Part shown: in pieces, positions 25,252 through 33,255 of the stretch
Layout of the letters: each line of letters begins with the position of its first letter
How positions within the stretch are numbered: position 1 is the first letter of the stretch
DNA from: Kandleria vitulina DSM 20405
GTDB taxonomy: Bacteria; Bacillota_I; Bacilli_A; Erysipelotrichales; Coprobacillaceae
Length of the DNA: 53,321 nt
NCBI RefSeq assembly: GCF_000702065.1
Contig: NZ_JNKN01000012.1
Location: 1-53,321 of the forward strand
Direction: 5' to 3'
The notes under the pieces: generated by a model
Databases searched by the model: none
What the model saw: the letters and a program-made list of their open reading frames with translations, nothing else
What the model was told of the DNA's origin: nothing
Translations under genes and position numbers: made by a program

Positions 25252-25280
25252 TTGACTTTACTTGTCCTTAAGAGTAATAT
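25252..25280 (+). promoter_or_regulatory. Promoter of oppA copy 1
   Basis: TTGACT (25252-25257), a 17-base spacer, TAATAT (25275-25280). It shares GTTGACTT-N11-AAGAGTA with the promoter of the second oppA. Confidence 0.8.
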
Positions 25281-25290
25281 TAGTCATGCT

Positions 25291-25386
25291 ATGAATGATA
25301 CGAGTCTTTTTATTTGCTTTATGCATCGAAATAATAAAACATTCTTAAAAGACTATTCATTCATAAACGGGATAAACTTGTTTATA
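25291..25386 (+). promoter_or_regulatory. Structured 5' leader of oppA copy 1
   Basis: The expected mRNA starts near 25287. ATGAATGA (25291-25298) pairs with TCATTCAT (25357-25364), and AGTCTTTT (25303-25310) pairs with AAAAGACT (25347-25354), giving 16 base pairs with a small internal loop right at the 5' end. ATAAAC/GTTTAT forms a second small hairpin before the AGGAGG ribosome site. It may stabilise the mRNA or act as a regulatory leader. Confidence 0.55.
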
Positions 25387-25397
25387 GGAGGAATATT

Positions 25398-27017
25398 ATG
25401 AGACGAGTTAAAAAGGCGGTTGCTCTTGCCTTGTCTTGTGCTATGCTTTCGGGGTGTGGAGGAAGCTCAAAAAGAGATACTTCTACATTTAGATTTGCAT
25501 TAGCTGCAGACATTACTAGTATGGATTCTACTGCAGTGTATGACACAGTATCATTTGATGCTATTCATGCTGTAACTGAAGGTTTAATGGGTCTAGACAA
25601 AAATGGCAATACTACAAACGCAATTGCAAAAGATTACAAGGTAAGTGCTGATAAGAAGACTTACACATTCACATTAAGAGATGATGCAAAATGGTCAAAC
25701 GGAGATCCAGTTACAGCTAACGACTTCGTTTATGCATGGAAGAGAATCATCAAGAACGCTGGTACATATGCTTATATGTTAGGTTCAACTGTAGCTAACA
25801 TCAAAAATGCTGATGCTTTAATTAAAAAAGGAACTACAGCTACAGATGCTGAAATGAACACATTAGGTGTTAAGGCTGTTAATGATAAGACATTAACAGT
25901 TGAATTAAATGCACCAGTACCATTCTTCGCTGATTTAATGGCATTCCCAAGCTTCTATCCAATCAACGAAAAATTCGCTGAAAAAGCTGGTAATAAGTAT
26001 GCAACAGCTCCACAGTATACATTATCTAACGGTGCATTCGTTATGAGTAAATGGACTAAAGGTAAGAGTGCTGAATTTGAGAAAAACGATGACTATTATA
26101 ACAAGGGTGTCGTTAAGATTAAGAAGTTGCACATGGATTTAGGAATTAAACCACAGAGTGCAAGTGCTAACTTTGATGCTAAGAAACTTGATTTTGCAGA
26201 AATTGCAACTGAATTAGTTGATAAGTATAAGAATAGTAAGGCTTTCAAACAGTACAATATGGCTTCAACTTCTTATATTGAAATCAATCATAAGAACAAA
26301 GATTTACAGAATGCTAATATTAGAAAAGCTCTTTCATTAGCTGTTAATAGAAAATCATTATGTAATGATATTGTTAAAGACGGTTCATCTCCTGCAGAAG
26401 GATTTGTTCCTGCAAAATTAACTCAGTCTCCAGATGGAAAAGATTTCCGTAAGGTAGCAGGTAAGTATACTGATTATAACTTAAAAGAAGCACAGGCTGC
26501 TTTTGATCAGGGATTAAAAGAATTAGGTAAGAAGAATATTACACTTGGATTATTATATGGTTCAGATGAAACATCTTCTGATAAAGTTGCTGAATACTTA
26601 GAAACAAACTTCTCTAAGTTAAAAGGTCTTAAGATTGAAATGAAAGCAACTACTTTCAAAGATAAGATCAATAACCGTTTACCAGGTGGAAACTTTGATT
26701 TATGTATCAATGGTTGGGGTGCTGATTATCCTGATCCAACTACTTTCCTTTCATTATTACATAAAGGAAATTCAAATAACTACGGTAAATATGATAACGC
26801 TCAGTTTAATACTTTAATGAATAAAGTTCAGAGTGAAACAGATGTTGCTAAACGTTATAACCTTTTAGTTGATGCTGAAAAGGTTGCTATGCAGGATTAT
26901 GCTAATATCCCATTACTTGATAAAGGTAAGAGTGTATTATTAGCTGAATATGCATCAGGATTAGTTTATCATTCATTTGGTGTTGAATACACATTCACTT
27001 ATGTTGAATTAAAATAA
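25398..27017 (+). CDS. oppA: Oligopeptide ABC transporter substrate-binding lipoprotein, copy 1
   Basis: The 539-residue precursor is a cluster-C peptide-binding protein (SBP_bac_5). A short basic signal ends in the lipobox LSGC with lipidated Cys20. The mature domain has TEGLMGLDKNGN, WSNGDPVTANDFVYAWKRI and GADYPDPTTFLSLL, typical of OppA. It should capture peptides outside the membrane and deliver them to OppBC. It is followed by a hairpin and then a second oppA of identical length. AGGAGG precedes the ATG. Confidence 0.93.
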   Translation: MRRVKKAVALALSCAMLSGCGGSSKRDTSTFRFALAADITSMDSTAVYDTVSFDAIHAVTEGLMGLDKNGNTTNAIAKDYKVSADKKTYTFTLRDDAKWSNGDPVTANDFVYAWKRIIKNAGTYAYMLGSTVANIKNADALIKKGTTATDAEMNTLGVKAVNDKTLTVELNAPVPFFADLMAFPSFYPINEKFAEKAGNKYATAPQYTLSNGAFVMSKWTKGKSAEFEKNDDYYNKGVVKIKKLHMDLGIKPQSASANFDAKKLDFAEIATELVDKYKNSKAFKQYNMASTSYIEINHKNKDLQNANIRKALSLAVNRKSLCNDIVKDGSSPAEGFVPAKLTQSPDGKDFRKVAGKYTDYNLKEAQAAFDQGLKELGKKNITLGLLYGSDETSSDKVAEYLETNFSKLKGLKIEMKATTFKDKINNRLPGGNFDLCINGWGADYPDPTTFLSLLHKGNSNNYGKYDNAQFNTLMNKVQSETDVAKRYNLLVDAEKVAMQDYANIPLLDKGKSVLLAEYASGLVYHSFGVEYTFTYVELK

Positions 27018-27033
27018 TCCTACACTGATGACA

Positions 27034-27065
27034 AAACACATTATGGCAATAGCCATAATGTGTTT
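27034..27065 (+). terminator. Strong hairpin after oppA copy 1
   Basis: AAACACATTATGGC (27034-27047) and GCCATAATGTGTTT (27052-27065) form a 14-bp stem with a four-base loop. The downstream tract GTTTGCTAA is poor in T, so it may stabilise the 3' end or terminate only partly. A sequence-related hairpin follows the second oppA. Confidence 0.75.
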
Positions 27066-27202
27066 GTTTGCTAATTGATAAAAAAGAAGTCATTTCCATT
27101 TTATATACATTGAAAATACAATAAATATTTAACAGTTTTACACATTCACGAAAGTTGATATCCCACTTTTTGAGATTTCCTAAAATAAAGCGATAAAAAT
27201 TG

Positions 27203-27231
27203 TTGACTTATCAAAATATCAAGAGTATATT
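27203..27231 (+). promoter_or_regulatory. Promoter of oppA copy 2
   Basis: TTGACT (27203-27208), a 17-base spacer, TATATT (27226-27231). The block GTTGACTT-N11-AAGAGTA is the same as upstream of copy 1. The leader here is about 47 bases and holds a small hairpin (ATATG/CATAT near 27246-27260). Confidence 0.8.
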
Positions 27232-27284
27232 TTATATATGGTTAAATATGTTAATCATATGATACTTATGATGGAGGAAAGATT

Positions 27285-28904
27285 ATGAAAAAAGTAGGAA
27301 AGATTGTTGCTGTTGCTTTAGCAGCATCACTTCTAGCTGGTTGTGGATCTGGTACTAAGACTGATTCGTCTACATTTAGATTTGCTTCTGAGCTAGACAT
27401 TATGGGTATGGATTCATCGGTAATTGATGATGGGATGTCATTTACTGCAATTCATGCTATTACTGAAGGCCTTATGGGCAACGACAAAGACGGAAAGACT
27501 GAAAAAGCTGTCGCTAAAGATTACAAGGTAAGTGATGATAGAAAGACTTACACTTTCACTTTACGTGATGATGCAAAATGGTCAAATGGGGATGACGTCA
27601 CTGCAGATGATTTCGTTTATGCATGGAAGAGAATCATCAAGAACGCAGGTAACTATGCATACATGTTAGGTTCTGAAGGTGCCAATGTAAAAAATGCTGA
27701 TGCATTAATTGAAAAAGGAACTCAGGCTACTGATAAAGAACTTGATACTTTAGGTGTGAAAGCTACTGATAAGAAGACATTTGTTGTTGAATTGGAAGCT
27801 CCAGTACCATATTTCTTGGACTTAATGACATTCCCATGTTATTATCCAATTAATCAGAAGTTTGCAGAAAAAGCTGGTAAGAAGTATGCAACTACTCCTG
27901 ATAACACACTTTCTAATGGTGCGTTTGTTATGAGCAAATGGACTAAAGGTAAGAGTGCTGAATTTACTAAAAATGATAAATATTACAATAAAGATGCTGT
28001 AAAGATCAAAACATTGCATATGGACTTAGGTATGAAACCACAGAGTGCAAGTGCAAGCTTTGATTCAAAGAAAGTCGATTATGCTACTATCTCTTCTGAT
28101 TTAGTAGATAAGTATAAAGGCAAGGATGTCTATCAGTCATTTAATGAAGGATACTTATGGTATCTTGAACCAAACCATGTTAATAAAGATTTAGCTAATG
28201 CTAATATCCGTAAAGCATTATCTTATGCAATTAACAGAAAGTCTTTATGTACTGATGTATTAAAAGACGGTTCTAAAGAAGCTGAAGGATTTATTCCGGC
28301 TGAATTATCTCAGTCTCCTGATGGAAAAGATTTCCGTAAGGTAGCAGGAAGCTTTACAAGCTATGATGTTAAGAAAGCTCAGGAAGCTTTTGATCAGGGC
28401 TTAAAAGAATTAGGCAAGAAGGAAATTACATTAGAATTGCTTTATGGTTCTGATGAATCTCCAGCTGATAAGGTTGCTGAATATATTCAGACTAACTTCT
28501 CTAAGATTAAAGGTCTTAAGATTGATATGAAGACAACGACTAAGCAGGATAGAATCAATAACCGTATGAAGAACGGTAAATTTGATTTAGCTCTTACTCG
28601 TTGGGGTCCTGACTATGCTGATCCAACGACTTACTTGAACTTAATGAGCACAGGCAACGCTAATAACTATGGTAAGTATGAAAACAAGACTTATAATAGT
28701 TTAATGAAACAGATTCAGACTGAAACTAATGTTGATAAACGTTATGACTTAATGGTTAAGGCTGAAAAGACAGCTATGGATGAAATGGCTAATATTCCAG
28801 TCTTCGAAAAAGGTGGATCTGCACTTCAGGTTACAAATGTATCAGGATTGGTACATAAGCCAGTCGGTGTTCCTTATACGTTTACTTATGTTGAAGTAAA
28901 GTAA
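27285..28904 (+). CDS. oppA: Oligopeptide ABC transporter substrate-binding lipoprotein, copy 2
   Basis: This 539-residue paralog of the preceding gene has the same length and is collinear throughout. The lipobox LAGC has Cys20. Differences cluster in likely ligand-contact stretches, for example YLWYLEPNHVNKD here against TSYIEINHKNKD in copy 1, and RWGPDYADPTTYLNL against GWGADYPDPTTFLSL. The pair may widen the range of peptides taken up by one permease. GGAGG precedes the ATG. The permease genes follow after a hairpin. Confidence 0.93.
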   Translation: MKKVGKIVAVALAASLLAGCGSGTKTDSSTFRFASELDIMGMDSSVIDDGMSFTAIHAITEGLMGNDKDGKTEKAVAKDYKVSDDRKTYTFTLRDDAKWSNGDDVTADDFVYAWKRIIKNAGNYAYMLGSEGANVKNADALIEKGTQATDKELDTLGVKATDKKTFVVELEAPVPYFLDLMTFPCYYPINQKFAEKAGKKYATTPDNTLSNGAFVMSKWTKGKSAEFTKNDKYYNKDAVKIKTLHMDLGMKPQSASASFDSKKVDYATISSDLVDKYKGKDVYQSFNEGYLWYLEPNHVNKDLANANIRKALSYAINRKSLCTDVLKDGSKEAEGFIPAELSQSPDGKDFRKVAGSFTSYDVKKAQEAFDQGLKELGKKEITLELLYGSDESPADKVAEYIQTNFSKIKGLKIDMKTTTKQDRINNRMKNGKFDLALTRWGPDYADPTTYLNLMSTGNANNYGKYENKTYNSLMKQIQTETNVDKRYDLMVKAEKTAMDEMANIPVFEKGGSALQVTNVSGLVHKPVGVPYTFTYVEVK

Positions 28905-28925
28905 ACTAAATATGTGTATATGCGA

Positions 28926-28960
28926 GAAAACACATTGTAGCATCAGCTATAATGTGTTTC
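28926..28960 (+). terminator. Hairpin between oppA copy 2 and oppB
   Basis: GAAAACACATTGTAGC pairs with GCTATAATGTGTTTC (28946-28960), with one G-T pair. It resembles the hairpin after copy 1 (AAACACATT...AATGTGTTT). With little T run it is probably a partial terminator or RNA stabiliser setting binding protein above permease levels. Confidence 0.65.
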
Positions 28961-29007
28961 TTGCTTATATAAATAGATATGAAAAAGGTAAAGAAAGGGT
29001 GAAAAAG

Positions 29008-29955
29008 ATGGATAAATCCATGCTTAAGTATATTGGAAAGAGACTTCTTATCTCAGTTGTTACTCTTTTCGTTATACTGACAGTCTTGTTCTTGATGACA
29101 AGATTTATGCCAGGGACTCCATTTAATTCTGAGAAGTTATCTCCTGAACAGTTAAAAGTTATTGAAGCAAAATATGGATTGGATAAACCAATCCCTGTAC
29201 AGTTTTTTAATTATCTCAAGAATATGTTAAAAGGTGATTTTGGTGTATCGTATGTACTTTATAAGGATCAGAATGTTTCTGAGCTCGTTATGCAAAGAGC
29301 GAAGCTTTCATTCTTATATGGTATTTCAGCTACTATTTTTGGGACAATTATAGGGATGCTTTTAGGAATTGTTGCGGCCTTGAATCGTAATAAGATTTGG
29401 GACAACATTGCAACAGTGATCTCTGTATTGGGTGTGTCTATTCCATCGTTTGTATTTGCATTATTGTTAGTTATTATCTTTGGTGTAAATCTAGAATGGG
29501 CACCAGTTATGTTTATGGAAGACTCTCCGATTTCGTCATCGATTCTTCCGGTACTCGCATTATCAATGTCAGTTATTGCCAACGTGGCACGTTTCACTCG
29601 TACTGAGATGATTTCGGTATTAGGTAGTGAATATATGACATTAGCACAGGCAAAAGGGCTTGATCGTCGTACTTTAATCTTTAAGCATGCATTAAGAAAT
29701 GCATTGATTCCAGTTATTACTATCTTAGGTCCTATCCTTGTTAACTTAATGACAGGTACTATGGTTGTAGAACAGATCTGTGTCGCACCTGGTTTAGGTA
29801 CATTATTGATCCAGTCTATTCAGGCAAATGATTACAATATTGTTATGGCATGTTCATTCTTATATGCATTCATGTACATTATCATGATGCTTATTATTGA
29901 TATTTCATATGGATTAATTGATCCAAGAATCAGACTTGGAAAGGGGGATAACTAA
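29008..29955 (+). CDS. oppB: Oligopeptide ABC transporter permease OppB
   Basis: The 315-residue inner-membrane permease has an N-terminal TM segment, the stretch PGTPFNSEKLSPEQLKVIEAKYGLDKPIPVQFFNYL typical of OppB/DppB, and an EAA-loop motif (YMTLAQAKGLDRRTLIFKHALRNALIPVITILG) that contacts the ATPases. ATG at 29008 follows GAAAGGGTG; the 32-codon in-frame extension overlaps the upstream hairpin and is rejected. It pairs with OppC. Confidence 0.93.
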   Translation: MDKSMLKYIGKRLLISVVTLFVILTVLFLMTRFMPGTPFNSEKLSPEQLKVIEAKYGLDKPIPVQFFNYLKNMLKGDFGVSYVLYKDQNVSELVMQRAKLSFLYGISATIFGTIIGMLLGIVAALNRNKIWDNIATVISVLGVSIPSFVFALLLVIIFGVNLEWAPVMFMEDSPISSSILPVLALSMSVIANVARFTRTEMISVLGSEYMTLAQAKGLDRRTLIFKHALRNALIPVITILGPILVNLMTGTMVVEQICVAPGLGTLLIQSIQANDYNIVMACSFLYAFMYIIMMLIIDISYGLIDPRIRLGKGDN

Positions 29956-29958
29956 TCA

Positions 29959-30885
29959 ATGGAAGATTATAAATTCTTACCTGATGATTTTGAGCTCATC
30001 GGTGATAAACAGAATATCATGATTGATGAAGTTGCACCTTCTAAGCCACAGTGGAAAGATATTCTTGATCGATTTATGGAAAACAAGGGTGCCGTTATTG
30101 GTATCTGCTTAATTGTACTTATTACATTATTAGCTATTATTGTCCCAATGGTATCTAGATGGGGCGTTAATGCTGAAAACACTGCTATTGCCAATCAGGC
30201 TCCAAGCTCTGTTCACTTCTTTGGTACAGATTACCTTGGTCGTGATTTATGGGTACGTACTTGGCAGGGTACACGTTATTCGCTTATTATTGCGGTTGTA
30301 GCCGTTGTTATCGATGTATTGATCGGTATTACTTACGGTATGATTTCTGGATACTTCGGTGGTATGGTTGATTCTGTACTTCAGAGAATTCAGGAAATTA
30401 TTAACTCAATTCCAACTTTAGTTGTATTGATTATTTTGTTAACAGTAATGAAAGCTTCACTTACAACAGTTATCGTTGCGTTGATCTTTACGGAATGGAT
30501 TCCTATGTCACGTATCACACGTGCACAGGTACTAAAGGTTAAGGAAGATGAATTCGTATTGGCTTCTCGTACATTAGGTGCAGGCAATATATTTATCTTA
30601 TTTAAAGAAATCTTACCTAATATCTTTGGTCAGCTTATCATCATGTCAATGATGACTATTCCAAATGCGATCTTCTATGAAGCATATCTTGCATTTGTTG
30701 GTTTAGGTTTAACTAAGCCATTGGCTTCTCTTGGTACATTGATCAATGATGGTTTCTCATTGTTCCAGGTACATCCACATGCAATGGTTATTCCAGCTAT
30801 TGTAATGGCTGTATTGATGTTAAGCTTCAACTTATTTGGTGATGGATTAAGAGATGCATTAGATCCTACTATGAAGGAGATGTAA
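29959..30885 (+). CDS. oppC: Oligopeptide ABC transporter permease OppC
   Basis: The 308-residue permease has a cytosolic N-terminal tail, a first TM segment (about 49-72), HFFGTDYLGRDLWVRTWQGTRYSL typical of OppC/DppC, and the EAA loop EFVLASRTLGAGNIFILFKEILPNIFG. It starts three bases after the oppB stop, behind AAGGGGG, so the two halves of the channel are coupled. Confidence 0.93.
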   Translation: MEDYKFLPDDFELIGDKQNIMIDEVAPSKPQWKDILDRFMENKGAVIGICLIVLITLLAIIVPMVSRWGVNAENTAIANQAPSSVHFFGTDYLGRDLWVRTWQGTRYSLIIAVVAVVIDVLIGITYGMISGYFGGMVDSVLQRIQEIINSIPTLVVLIILLTVMKASLTTVIVALIFTEWIPMSRITRAQVLKVKEDEFVLASRTLGAGNIFILFKEILPNIFGQLIIMSMMTIPNAIFYEAYLAFVGLGLTKPLASLGTLINDGFSLFQVHPHAMVIPAIVMAVLMLSFNLFGDGLRDALDPTMKEM

Positions 30886-30887
30886 TA

Positions 30888-31979
30888 ATGAGTCAAAGAG
30901 AAAAGATTTTAGAAATTAGAGACCTTAATATCTCCTTTAAGACAGGAAATAAGAATGTTAAGGCTATTCGTGGTGTCAACCTTGATTTATATAAAGGTGA
31001 AACAATTGCGATTGTTGGGGAATCAGGTTCAGGTAAATCTGTAACTACAAAAGCAATCATGGGTATTCTTGCAAAGAACGGATCAATTGATTCAGGTTCT
31101 ATCAACTATACTTGGCACGATGAAAAGACTGGTGAAAAAATCACTAAAGATATTGTAAAAATGTCTGAAAAAGAAATTCAGACTGAAATTCGTGGTCGTA
31201 AGATTGCCATGGTTTTCCAGGATCCAATGACTTCATTGAACCCTACTATGACAATTGGTAAACAGATCATGGAACCTATGATGTATCATTATGGTACTTC
31301 TAAGGAAGAAGCATTCAAGAAAGCTGTTAAGCTTCTTGAAGAAGTAGGAATCACTGATCCAGAAGCAAGAATGAAGAACTATCCTCATCAGCTTTCTGGT
31401 GGTATGAGACAGCGTGTCGTTATCGCTATCGCACTTTCTTGTGATCCTTACGTATTAATCTGTGATGAACCAACTACAGCCTTGGATGTTACTATCCAGG
31501 CTAAGATTCTTGAATTAATTCAGGACATCCAGAAGAAGAAAGGCATCTCAGTTATCTATATCACACATGACCTTGGTGTAGTTGCTAAGGTAGCTGATTT
31601 CGTTAACGTTATGTATGCCGGTAAGATTGTAGAAAAAGGTTTAATTGATGAAATCTTCTATGATCCAAGACATCCATATACTTGGGGTCTATTATCAGCT
31701 ATGCCTGATCTTGATACAGATGATGATGAACTTTATACAATTCCAGGTTCACCACCAAACTTAACTCAGGAAATCGTTGGGGATGCTTTTGCACCTCGTA
31801 ACTTATATGCCTTAAATATTGATAAGAGATTAGATCCTCCAATGTTTAAAGTAGAAGGCTCTAATACACATGAAGTAGCTTCATGGTTAATGCATCCAAA
31901 AGCTCCTCATGTAGAAATGCCAGAGTCTTTAAAGAAACGTATTAATAAAATGAAGAAAGAAGGTGCCATCAATGCATAA
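30888..31979 (+). CDS. oppD: Oligopeptide ABC transporter ATPase OppD
   Basis: The 363-residue ATPase carries Walker A GESGSGKS at 44-51, the Q-loop FQDPMTSLNP, signature LSGGMRQRV, Walker B VLICDEPTTALD and the H-loop ITHD. The C-terminal oligopeptide extension (PGSPPNLTQEIVGDAFAPRN) lacks the several cysteines that bind an Fe-S cluster in some relatives. GGAGAT precedes the ATG, and the end overlaps oppF. Confidence 0.94.
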   Translation: MSQREKILEIRDLNISFKTGNKNVKAIRGVNLDLYKGETIAIVGESGSGKSVTTKAIMGILAKNGSIDSGSINYTWHDEKTGEKITKDIVKMSEKEIQTEIRGRKIAMVFQDPMTSLNPTMTIGKQIMEPMMYHYGTSKEEAFKKAVKLLEEVGITDPEARMKNYPHQLSGGMRQRVVIAIALSCDPYVLICDEPTTALDVTIQAKILELIQDIQKKKGISVIYITHDLGVVAKVADFVNVMYAGKIVEKGLIDEIFYDPRHPYTWGLLSAMPDLDTDDDELYTIPGSPPNLTQEIVGDAFAPRNLYALNIDKRLDPPMFKVEGSNTHEVASWLMHPKAPHVEMPESLKKRINKMKKEGAINA

Positions 31980-32916
31980 GGGAGATACTATCCTTGAAGT
32001 CAAAGACCTTAAGCAGCACTTTAGAGTTTCACGTAAGCAGACTGTTAAGGCAGTTGATGGAATCTCTTTTGAAATCAAGGCTGGAGAAACTTATGGTCTA
32101 GTAGGTGAATCTGGTTCAGGTAAATCTACTACAGGACGTTCTATTATTCGTCTATATCAGCCAACTCAAGGAAAAATCATTTTTGAAGGAGAAGATATCT
32201 CTGGAAAAATGAGCAATAAGGCCTTGAAGACATTACGTACTAAGATGGCTATGATTTTCCAGGATCCAATGGCTTGTCTTAACCCAAGAAAGAAAGTCAT
32301 CGACATCATTGCACAGGGGCTAGATATTCATCATGCCTACAGTTCAATTGAAGAAAGAAATGAAAAAGTCTATAAGATGCTTGAAATGGTTGGATTATCT
32401 AGAGAACATGCAAACCGTTATCCACATCAGTTCTCAGGTGGTCAGAGACAGCGTATTGGTATCGCTAGAGCATTAATTATGGAACCTGATCTAATTATTG
32501 CGGATGAAGCTATTTCTGCCCTAGATGTATCTATTCAGGCTCAGGTTGTTAACTTGATGAAAAAGATGCAGAAAGAAACTGGAGCAGCTTATCTATTCAT
32601 CGCTCATGACTTATCAATGGTTAAATACATTTCAGATAGAATTGGTGTATTGCATTTAGGACATATGGTTGAAACAGGAACAGCTGAAGAAATCTTCAAC
32701 AATCCACTTCACCCATACACAAAATCTTTACTATCTGCTATTCCACATCCTAATCCAAAGATTGAAAAGACAAGAAAGTCTTTCACTTATGATTATGCGA
32801 CAAGTGGATTAGACTATGAAGCAGGGTATGAACATAAGATTACAGATACTCATTCAGTTCTTGCAACTGATGAAGAATTTGAACAGTTCATGGCTAATGC
32901 TAAAAAATCATTCTAA
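31972..32916 (+). CDS. oppF: Oligopeptide ABC transporter ATPase OppF
   Basis: The 314-residue partner ATPase has Walker A GESGSGKS at 45-52, FQDPMACLNPRKKV, signature FSGGQRQRI, Walker B IIADEAISALD and H-loop IAHD, and ends with the OppF-type HPYTKSLLSAIPHPNP tail. Walker B reads DEA instead of DEP, as is common in OppF. ATG at 31972 follows AAGGTG and overlaps the oppD stop by eight bases. Confidence 0.93.
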   Translation: MHKGDTILEVKDLKQHFRVSRKQTVKAVDGISFEIKAGETYGLVGESGSGKSTTGRSIIRLYQPTQGKIIFEGEDISGKMSNKALKTLRTKMAMIFQDPMACLNPRKKVIDIIAQGLDIHHAYSSIEERNEKVYKMLEMVGLSREHANRYPHQFSGGQRQRIGIARALIMEPDLIIADEAISALDVSIQAQVVNLMKKMQKETGAAYLFIAHDLSMVKYISDRIGVLHLGHMVETGTAEEIFNNPLHPYTKSLLSAIPHPNPKIEKTRKSFTYDYATSGLDYEAGYEHKITDTHSVLATDEEFEQFMANAKKSF

Positions 32917-32919
32917 TAG

Positions 32920-32957
32920 AAAAGATCTCTAATCGCTGAATTAGAGATCTTTTTAAA
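32920..32957 (+). terminator. Terminator of the opp operon
   Basis: AAAAGATCTCTAA (32920-32932) and TTAGAGATCTTTT (32941-32953) form a 13-bp stem with a T run. Confidence 0.9.
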
Positions 32958-32967
32958 TATATTAATT

Positions 32968-33162
32968 TTATTGCGTATTTTTTTTAATATGTTTTCTATC
33001 AATTGCATGATCTAGAAGATAATTGATCAAGTATTCAAATGCAAGAACACATGTAGAAATACTTAAAGACAATTTAATTGAAGATGATACATAAAGACAA
33101 AAGAAGAAGACAAAAATAAATAAAAAAAGGGGATGATCTGTGATCTTAAATAAATGTTTCAT
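32968..33162 (-). CDS. Small membrane protein, 64 residues
   Basis: It encodes two hydrophobic stretches (about 11-27, very Phe-rich, and 30-51) and a basic tail DRKHIKKNTQ. No family is recognised. The correctly spaced AAAGGAG before the ATG supports translation. It sits just downstream of the opp terminator and ahead of the AI-2E-type transporter gene on the same strand, with its own short region, so it is probably a separate small gene. Confidence 0.5.
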   Translation of the reverse strand: MKHLFKITDHPLFLFIFVFFFCLYVSSSIKLSLSISTCVLAFEYLINYLLDHAIDRKHIKKNTQ

Positions 33163-33232
33163 AGAAGACTCCTTTCATATTTTTTTACTATAACAAATTG
33201 ATAAAGAATGTGCAATTGATTTACTCATAATG

Positions 33233-33255
33233 AAAAAAGCCAGATAAACTGGCTA
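33233..33255 (-). terminator. Terminator of the AI-2E family gene
   Basis: AGCCAG (33238-33243) and CTGGCT (33249-33254), followed on the reverse strand by six T. It overlaps the stop codon. Confidence 0.8.

Noticed and set aside
28912-29007. 32-codon extension of OppB
   Set aside because: It overlaps the hairpin after oppA copy 2, and GAAAGGGTG precedes ATG 29008.
29268-29597. Reverse-strand 109-codon frame inside oppB
   Set aside because: It is a frame shadow of the hydrophobic permease codons.
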